A stretch of DNA of 64,000 nt, taken from positions 186,001-250,000 of the forward strand of contig CAYRQP010000001.1 of NCBI GenBank assembly GCA_964426545.1. The letters are read 5' to 3'. Both the position numbers and the translations under genes were made by a program. Of this stretch, positions 58,434 through 64,000 are shown in pieces. This DNA is from CAYRQP01 sp964426545. GTDB lineage: Bacteria; Fermentibacterota; Fermentibacteria; Fermentibacterales; JCC-6. A model generated the notes under the pieces. The model worked only from the letters and a program-made list of their open reading frames with translations, searched no databases and was not told where the DNA came from. Every line of letters begins with the position of its first letter. The stretch's first letter is position 1.

Positions 58434-59437
58434 CACTCTCCCCTTAGCAGTTTGACGGTTGAGGTGATTATGCTTCCGCACAAAAGCCTGTTATCAAGAT
58501 ATACTGCACATACCTGTCCGGGAGCAACCGCCTGTTCAGGAGTGTTAAAGTGAATTGTCAGGTTGTTCTCCCTGTGTACCTCAACCTCAGCATTTACCGG
58601 TTTTCTGCGATATCGGATCTGCACCAGCGCCTGAAATTTCTCTCCGAGAAGAGTGCTGATAACATTCAACTCTCCGGCTGTACATCCGCTACTGAGCAGG
58701 TCACTTTTATCTCCAATTACGATCGATGATGACTCGGGGTTGATGGAGACCACATACTTTCGACTTCCAAAAGCACCAAGCCCCTTGCGCTGTCCTACCG
58801 TGAAGCTGTGTATTCCATCATGCTGACCTATGCAGTTGCCGTCGATATCAAGGATATTCCCAGGTTCCTCATCGATATATGGCATCTCGAAGCAAAGATC
58901 CATGCTTTCATCCCGCCGGAATGGAATTCTGTTTTTTTCTGCCTTTTTCCTTACATCCCTCTTGATCATTTCACCCAGGGGAAATCTGCATCTCTTCAAA
59001 ATACTTCGTCTTACAAGTGATAGGAAATAACTCTGGTCTTTTGTGATGTCGCTTCCGCGGAAAATCCCCTCTACTGTATTTATTGCGTAATGTCCGGTGA
59101 TGAGCACTTCACCGGGTTTCAGCAACTCGAACAATGTAGCAAATTTAATCCGGGCATTACAGAGGGCACAGGGATTTGGGGTAAATCCCCCGCGGGACAT
59201 CTTCACAGATGGTTCTATCACCTCTTTCGAGAACTGCGCAGGTACTTTGCAGTTTATCAGTTCGACCCCGAAATGCCCGGCTACTTCAACTGCAAAGGGA
59301 TTGGGACCTTCGCCTATCACATCGACATAGGCAGCCCGCACAGTATCATATTCACGGAGTGCGATCATAAGTGCCGTTGAGGAGTCTACACCGCCGGAGA
59401 GTGCAACAAGCGCACTGTTGTCGCGGTTATCCGCCAT
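58433..59437 (-). CDS. mnmA: tRNA-specific 2-thiouridylase MnmA
   Basis: Thiolates uridine-34 of Lys, Glu and Gln tRNAs. The 335-residue enzyme has the PP-loop ALSGGVDSST, NPCALCNARIKF with the first catalytic cysteine, ITGHYA and KDQSYFLSLV, and the second catalytic cysteine in MDLCFEM. The HDG-YTVGQR segment reads HDGIHSFTVGQRKGLG. The ATG at 59437 is preferred to an in-frame TTG at 59458; it overlaps the purM end by 11 bases. Slightly shorter than the usual 360. Confidence 0.93.
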   Translation of the reverse strand: MADNRDNSALVALSGGVDSSTALMIALREYDTVRAAYVDVIGEGPNPFAVEVAGHFGVELINCKVPAQFSKEVIEPSVKMSRGGFTPNPCALCNARIKFATLFELLKPGEVLITGHYAINTVEGIFRGSDITKDQSYFLSLVRRSILKRCRFPLGEMIKRDVRKKAEKNRIPFRRDESMDLCFEMPYIDEEPGNILDIDGNCIGQHDGIHSFTVGQRKGLGAFGSRKYVVSINPESSSIVIGDKSDLLSSGCTAGELNVISTLLGEKFQALVQIRYRRKPVNAEVEVHRENNLTIHFNTPEQAVAPGQVCAVYLDNRLLCGSIITSTVKLLRGE

Positions 59438-60461
59438 CGTATGATACACCGGAGCCAACGGTTATCATCCCGCAGACAAAAGGTTCTTCTCCGGCTTGCT
59501 CAAGTTCAGAGATTATCTCATTCTGCAGGTGTGTTTCTGCAACAACCAGGAGTCCTGCTCCCATGTTGAATGCTCTTCGCATCTCAGTCGATTGGACTGA
59601 GCCGAGTTCTTTAATCAGTCTGAATATTGGCGGAACTTCCCATGTTTCTTCGATAACTGCTCCGCATCCTTCCGGCAGTATTCTCGACAGGTTGCCCAGG
59701 ATACCACCGCCTGTAATGTGCGCTATTCCCACAATTAACTCTCTCTCAAACAAGGGCTGCATCAAACTCAGATAACTCCGGTGGACAGCAAGAAGGGAAT
59801 CTGCAATGGTCACACCTTCGAGTAGTTGATGCGTGTCATCCGGACCAAGCCCGGAATCTTCGAAAAGTACCTTACGTGCCAGCGAATATCCGTTTGTATG
59901 AAGACCGGATGACGGCAGTCCTATAATCGTCATTTCGGGTCTTATCTTCGACCCGTCGATTATTCTGCTCTTCTCCACCACTCCCACAATCGTTCCTGCC
60001 ACATCATAGTCACCGGGGTTATAGAATCCTGGCATCTCAGCAGTTTCGCCGCCGAGGAGAACACAGTTGTTCTCACTGCACCCTTTGGCAAGTCCCAGCA
60101 CAATATCGGCAGCTGTTTCTGCTTTCAGTTCCCCGCAGGCAATGTAATCCATGAAAAACAGCGGGAAAGCTCCCTGGACAAGAATGTCATTCACGCAGTG
60201 ATTTACCAGGTCATGTCCTACTGTGGAATAGTCTCCCACCATTGCGGCTACTTTCAATTTTGTTCCAACACCGTCAGTGCTTGCAACCAGAACGGGCTCC
60301 CGAACATTGGGAAATTCAGCTCGAAAGAGCCCCCCAAAGTGCCCTACATCAGAAAGAACTCTATTGTTAAAAGTGCTCCGAACCGCTTCTTTCATCATCG
60401 ATACAGCACGATTGCCTTCTTCTATATCGACACCGCTGTCCTTATATCCGGCTGATTTCAT
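59427..60461 (-). CDS. purM: phosphoribosylformylglycinamidine cyclo-ligase
   Basis: Makes aminoimidazole ribotide in purine synthesis. The 344-residue protein has VASTDGVGTKLK, GHDLVNHCVNDILVQGAFPLFFMDY, GGETAEMPGFY and HITGGGILGNL, all typical of PurM. The ATG at 60461 shares one base with the upstream kinase stop (TGATG). Length is normal. The C-terminus (GVSYDGG) overlaps mnmA by 11 bases. Other purine genes are not in the window. Confidence 0.95.
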   Translation of the reverse strand: MKSAGYKDSGVDIEEGNRAVSMMKEAVRSTFNNRVLSDVGHFGGLFRAEFPNVREPVLVASTDGVGTKLKVAAMVGDYSTVGHDLVNHCVNDILVQGAFPLFFMDYIACGELKAETAADIVLGLAKGCSENNCVLLGGETAEMPGFYNPGDYDVAGTIVGVVEKSRIIDGSKIRPEMTIIGLPSSGLHTNGYSLARKVLFEDSGLGPDDTHQLLEGVTIADSLLAVHRSYLSLMQPLFERELIVGIAHITGGGILGNLSRILPEGCGAVIEETWEVPPIFRLIKELGSVQSTEMRRAFNMGAGLLVVAETHLQNEIISELEQAGEEPFVCGMITVGSGVSYDGG

Positions 60462-61378
60462 CAGATGTTCGAGTTGGGTATCTGATTGGTGGACAGGTAG
60501 TATTTCAGTCTCTCATCTGCTTTTTCACGGTTCAGAGTCCGCATCTCTTCAACACCGAATCCGCTGACGGCATAACTCGCATTGACCGTCCCGTAAGCCA
60601 GACCCCTCTTCATGCTCTCGAAGTTCAAATCACTGTCACATCCCGCAAGATAGCCAAGCATGCCTGAAGCAAAGGAATCTCCGGCACCTGTGGGATCGAC
60701 TACCTTTTCGAGCGGATATGCGGGCATTACAAATGGTCTGCTGCCACCGAAGAGCATCACACCGGCTGCACCCATCTTTATCACAGCATATCGCGGTCCT
60801 TTTTCGAGAATGTACCCGGCTGCTTCGAAGAGGTTCTTCTTCCGAGAGATCATTTTTGCTTCCGTGCTGTTCACAAAGACGATGTCGACTTTGCTGAACA
60901 CTTCCAGAACTTTGCTGCGCTGAGTGTCTATCCACAGGTTCATTGTGTCCATAGCAACCCACTTTGGCCGGTTTGCCTGTTGCAGGACTTTCAACTGCAG
61001 TTCAGGGGCAATGTTTGCAAGAAATATGTACGGAGTACCGGTGTAACTTTCAGGCAGCTCAGGCTGAAAATTCGCAAATGCTCCAAGTTCCGTTCTGATT
61101 GTCCGCGCATCACCAAATTCTGCTCCGTAGACTCCTTCCCACCTGAATGTGGGTCCCTGCCCGGTAGTCATTCCTTCTACATCAATGCCCCGTTCCACCA
61201 GATGTCTTTTCTCCATGACAGGGAAATCAGGTCCTGTTACTCCTACGATCTTAACAACATCGAAACATGATGCTCCGAGTGAAAAGTAAATTGCTGAACC
61301 GCCAAGTGTTTCTTCCGCTTTTCCTGCCGGAGTTGTGATTGTATCTAGAGCAACCGAGCCGACTACAAGTAATGCCAT
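60461..61378 (-). CDS. PfkB-family sugar or nucleoside kinase
   Basis: A 305-residue ribokinase-fold kinase. VVGSVALDTIT and LGGSAIYFSLGA form the N-terminal signature region, and DPTGAGDSFASGMLGYLA is the C-terminal PfkB signature with the catalytic aspartate. The substrate (ribose, adenosine, fructose or other) is not visible; some homologues sit beside purM and are called adenosine kinase-like. It starts a packed run with purM and mnmA and begins 27 bases after argS ends. Confidence 0.87.
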   Translation of the reverse strand: MALLVVGSVALDTITTPAGKAEETLGGSAIYFSLGASCFDVVKIVGVTGPDFPVMEKRHLVERGIDVEGMTTGQGPTFRWEGVYGAEFGDARTIRTELGAFANFQPELPESYTGTPYIFLANIAPELQLKVLQQANRPKWVAMDTMNLWIDTQRSKVLEVFSKVDIVFVNSTEAKMISRKKNLFEAAGYILEKGPRYAVIKMGAAGVMLFGGSRPFVMPAYPLEKVVDPTGAGDSFASGMLGYLAGCDSDLNFESMKRGLAYGTVNASYAVSGFGVEEMRTLNREKADERLKYYLSTNQIPNSNI

Positions 61379-61405
61379 AAATATTTCCTTTCAAAATCAT
61401 AACAA

Positions 61406-63109
61406 TTACATTTCTTCCGGAGATTCGACTCCCAGAATAAACAGAAGTTCGCTAATGCATCTTTTACACGCTTTGCACAGAAGAAGCCTTGCACAGGAAA
61501 TATCAGGTTCCTCTGCATCGACAATCCTCACATGCTGATAATACCTGTGAAAACCCGCAGCCAGATTTGCAAGCAATTCAGTGAGTCTGTGCGGCTCAAG
61601 AGATTCAATGGCACCTGATAATACTCCGGGGACAGTTTCGAGGAGTCTCATAAGTTCCCGTTCATGCTCCCCTGTGAGAAAAGATGTAAGTTCCCTTGCT
61701 TTGAATTCCTTTAATCCTATCCCGGTATCGGCAGCAGTTTTCAAAAGTCCGGAGATGCGGGCAAATGCATATTGAATGTAGAATACCGGGTTTTCTCCCG
61801 ATTCTTCGCGGGCAAGGTCGATATCGAAGTCCACATGCGCTTCTGCACGCTTTGCCAGGAATAGATATCTCGTAACATCGACGGAATCGACTTCACTCAC
61901 AAGGTCTAAAAGAGTTACAAACTCCCCTGCCCTTGTGGACATCTTTACTTTCTTTCCGTCTCTGAGAAGGGTCACGAATTGATGGATAATCACATCGAGT
62001 TTTTCCTCAACTTCGTCTTCACCGAGCAGGATGCTTACCGCAGCACGGACATCACGGCTTGTATCTATGTGGTCCGAACCGAAGATATCTATGATTCTAT
62101 CGTACCCCCGCCTGAACTTGTCAAGATGATATGCAATGTCGGGCATCCTGTATGTGTATTCACCGTTTTCGCGCTTAATGACCTTGTCTTCGGGTCTGCC
62201 AAGTTCTGTGAATCGCAGCCACTTCTTCGATGGTGTTTCTGCGTCAGCATATATCAGATTTTTCTCTGCAAGAAGGGATACTGCTTCTTCCACGGAATCG
62301 GGAATAAGTTCGCTTTCAGAGAAGTACCTGTCGAAACGGATGTTGAGAAGATTCAGGTCGGACTGTATCATTTCCATCGCTTTTTCACCTGCAAATGAAA
62401 TGAATATCCCGCTGTCATTTTCCCAGGTGAGCTTTCTGCCTTTTTCCTTTGCAAGTTCTTCCGCCCAGTCAATCACATACTTACCGTTGTACCCGCCTTC
62501 AGGTATGTCGCAGCCGAGACCGTTCAGTTCGGAGTACCTTGCATGAAGAGACTCACCAAGAAACCTGACCTGTCTTCCTGCATCATTGAAATAGTACTCC
62601 CGGGATACATCCCATCCCGCTGTTTCGAGCAGTCTGCAAATGGTATCTCCAAGAACAGCCTGCCTGCAGTGTCCTACTGTCAGCGGACCTGTGGGATTCG
62701 AACTCACGAATTCGACAAGCACTCTCCTGCCTGTACCAGTGTGTGGCAGGAGCGGAAGGATACCGTTTTCTGCGAGAAGAACTGCAACATTTCCAAGATA
62801 ATCCGATGAAAAAGTAAAATTGATAAAACCGGGACCATTAACCGTGATTTCAGATATTTCTTCAATGCTGTCATTTATATAGTCAACTATCATCTGAGCA
62901 GATTCGCGGGGATTTTTGCGTATAATGCGGGCAAGAACCATTGCATCAGTAGAAGATATATCACCGCATTCAAGGTTCTTTGAAACTGAAACAGTTGCAG
63001 TGTAATCCTGCGGAACAAGGTCTCCCCAAAGATCCATAACAGCCTCTTTAATGGCTGCGGCTATATTGTTACGAATTTCTTTCGGACTCGACATCTTCCC
63101 CTGCCCCAT
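61406..63109 (-). CDS. argS: arginyl-tRNA synthetase
   Basis: Charges tRNA(Arg). The 567-residue protein has the HIGH-type motif in FVSSNPTGPLTVGHCRQAVLGD, the KMSK-type loop as KMSTRAGEF, and a C-terminal DALR anticodon domain (ISGLLKTAADTG ... RLTELLANLAAGFHRYYQHV). It ends at EEM, as usual. The ATG at 63109 is chosen since GAGGAAG lies six bases upstream; a later Met at 63094 is possible. It overlaps rsfS by 41 bases. Confidence 0.95.
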   Translation of the reverse strand: MGQGKMSSPKEIRNNIAAAIKEAVMDLWGDLVPQDYTATVSVSKNLECGDISSTDAMVLARIIRKNPRESAQMIVDYINDSIEEISEITVNGPGFINFTFSSDYLGNVAVLLAENGILPLLPHTGTGRRVLVEFVSSNPTGPLTVGHCRQAVLGDTICRLLETAGWDVSREYYFNDAGRQVRFLGESLHARYSELNGLGCDIPEGGYNGKYVIDWAEELAKEKGRKLTWENDSGIFISFAGEKAMEMIQSDLNLLNIRFDRYFSESELIPDSVEEAVSLLAEKNLIYADAETPSKKWLRFTELGRPEDKVIKRENGEYTYRMPDIAYHLDKFRRGYDRIIDIFGSDHIDTSRDVRAAVSILLGEDEVEEKLDVIIHQFVTLLRDGKKVKMSTRAGEFVTLLDLVSEVDSVDVTRYLFLAKRAEAHVDFDIDLAREESGENPVFYIQYAFARISGLLKTAADTGIGLKEFKARELTSFLTGEHERELMRLLETVPGVLSGAIESLEPHRLTELLANLAAGFHRYYQHVRIVDAEEPDISCARLLLCKACKRCISELLFILGVESPEEM

Positions 63110-63458
63110 CTAATTCTTCCTCTTTGAATTCCAATCTGGGTACATCGCTCCAGAGCATTTCGAGATTATAGTACTCCCGTGTATCATCGATGAATACATG
63201 TATGACCAGATCCACAAAATCGAGAAGTATCCAGCTTCCTTCTTCATATCCTTCCTTGTGATGAACATGACGGGCATGTTCCCTGCCGGTTCTCTCTAAA
63301 TAGTCAGAAATGGCTCTGCACTGAATACGATTTTCAGCAGAGATTATCAAAAATACTTCCATTGGAAGCGGTTCGCGGCTCATGTCAAGCGCAACAACAC
63401 CGTAACCATGTCTTTCATGTGCACTTTTCACGAAAATATCCAATACATCAAGTGACAA
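63069..63458 (-). CDS. rsfS: ribosome silencing factor RsfS (Iojap)
   Basis: Binds the large ribosomal subunit and blocks subunit joining when nutrients are low. The 129-residue protein has VVALDMSREPLPMEVFLIIS, SDYLER, HHKEGYEEGSWILLDFVDLVIHVF and YYNLEMLW, a full Iojap domain. A 25-residue acidic tail (KEEELDGAGEDVESERNS) is extra and lies in the overlap with argS. The start is a TTG at 63458, with GGAGGTGAT a few bases upstream. Confidence 0.94.
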   Translation of the reverse strand: MSLDVLDIFVKSAHERHGYGVVALDMSREPLPMEVFLIISAENRIQCRAISDYLERTGREHARHVHHKEGYEEGSWILLDFVDLVIHVFIDDTREYYNLEMLWSDVPRLEFKEEELDGAGEDVESERNS

Positions 63459-63514
63459 ATATCACCTCCGAGTTTCAAGCTGCGGATAAAAACGAATATT
63501 CACCCGCGTAATAA

Positions 63515-63997
63515 CTAGATATCCTCACCGAGATAAATTGTGACATTGATCGAATCCTGAGTCCCGTCTGCGGGTATCTCCCAGACAACGCTGCTGTCAG
63601 TCAGGCCAAGGCATTCCGCAATAAACCTTGCACCGGTCAGATCAGCATTATGTGAGACGATTATCGTCTCTTTATAAGGCTTGTTCGGTGCATCAAAAGG
63701 AATTTCAGGTGCAATCAGCACAAGAGAGTCATTCACAGCTATCAATCTGCCCTGTGTTCTGGAAGCAAAACCTTCTTTCTCGGTTCCATTCAGGACTCGT
63801 ATCCTTACAGTATCTCCCTGCAGTGCTTCCTCGGTGTCGACCATTTCACCCTGTTTACCGGCTAAAGCATCACCTTCCGGATCTGTGTTATCTCCCGGTG
63901 GGGGAAGAACGATTGTCAGTATTATTATGATAAGTGCAAATCCGGAAACAACCCATGTCCAGAGATTTCCACTTTTTTTGCCTGCTGCTGCATTCAT
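63515..63997 (-). CDS. membrane protein with LytR_C domain
   Basis: A 160-residue protein with one N-terminal membrane helix (about residues 12-28) and a periplasmic LytR_C domain: TVRIRVLNGTEKEGFASRTQGRL and VWEIPADGTQDSINVTIYLG. Such proteins often sit beside rsfS and nadD and take part in cell-wall polymer attachment or its regulation. No LytR-CpsA-Psr catalytic domain is joined to it. The start ATG at 63997 is clear, and only three bases remain to the window edge. Confidence 0.85.
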   Translation of the reverse strand: MNAAAGKKSGNLWTWVVSGFALIIIILTIVLPPPGDNTDPEGDALAGKQGEMVDTEEALQGDTVRIRVLNGTEKEGFASRTQGRLIAVNDSLVLIAPEIPFDAPNKPYKETIIVSHNADLTGARFIAECLGLTDSSVVWEIPADGTQDSINVTIYLGEDI

Positions 63998-64000
63998 GCT

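Overview
The window looks like a chromosomal segment of an uncultured diderm bacterium, most like the FCB-related candidate phyla (Fermentibacteria, Eisenbacteria or WOR-3 type). The diderm envelope is inferred from lipid A acyltransferase, KdsC, LptC/LptA/LptB, lipobox lipoproteins and a predicted outer-membrane barrel. The candidate-phylum guess rests on four secreted proteins that share a C-terminal FlgD-like/Por-sorting-like domain, a DUF2723 protein, PEGA/FGE proteins and several short intergenic repeat families. No rRNA, tRNA, CRISPR array, prophage or transposase was seen. Coding density is high and no gap between genes exceeds 300 bases.

Layout. 1-4579 (minus): start of a ParE/GyrB-type topoisomerase subunit, then a surface-polysaccharide group (flippase, GT-C glycosyltransferase, N-acetyl sugar amidotransferase). 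4642-9257 (minus): acyl-CoA synthetase, membrane PEGA-FGE protein, B12-binding radical SAM enzyme. 9460-11730 (plus): secreted GH85 endo-beta-N-acetylglucosaminidase. 11720-20809 (minus): CPBP protease, then a run that reads, in transcription order, coiled-coil protein, SPFH/zinc-ribbon protein, adenylate-forming ligase with a C-terminal chorismate-mutase-like tail, DAHP synthase, phosphofructokinase with PPi-type residues, GAPDH, PGK, TIM. 20898-24611 (minus): mltG, ruvX, secreted transglutaminase-like protein. 24744-30544: membrane glycosyltransferase, M42 peptidase, secreted caspase-like protein, short alaS, and a 56-residue YqaE/Pmp3 protein. 30568-33905: a probable ceramide (sphingolipid) locus of GNAT acyltransferase, serine palmitoyltransferase and a divergent SDR reductase. 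33909-40659 (minus): adenosine-specific kinase, rpoN, lptB, lptA, lptC, lpxL-type acyltransferase, kdsC and an outer-membrane protein. 40736-42133 (minus): beta-CASP RNase. 42414-52784 (plus): two paralogous secreted metalloproteases, a lipoprotein and three large membrane proteins (one DUF2723, two with TPR-like tails). 52925-63997: TPR lipoprotein, L,D-transpeptidase, then a packed minus-strand run manC, manA, class I amidotransferase, nadA, mnmA, purM, PfkB kinase, argS, rsfS and a LytR_C protein.

How it fits together. Central glycolysis is physically linked to the first step of aromatic biosynthesis, which draws on PEP. GDP-mannose supply (manA, manC), several GT-C/DUF2723 membrane glycosyltransferases and a GH85 glycan hydrolase point to protein or surface glycosylation and glycan turnover. 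LPS transport and lipid A acylation genes sit beside a putative ceramide locus, so the outer membrane may carry both lipid types.

The most unusual observations are the degenerate AroQ-like domain fused to an adenylate-forming enzyme next to a DAHP synthase that lacks that domain; the ceramide locus; a 214-base nested palindrome between convergent genes; and a set of related GGGAC...GTCCC intergenic hairpins that in places supply the stop or start codons of neighbouring genes.
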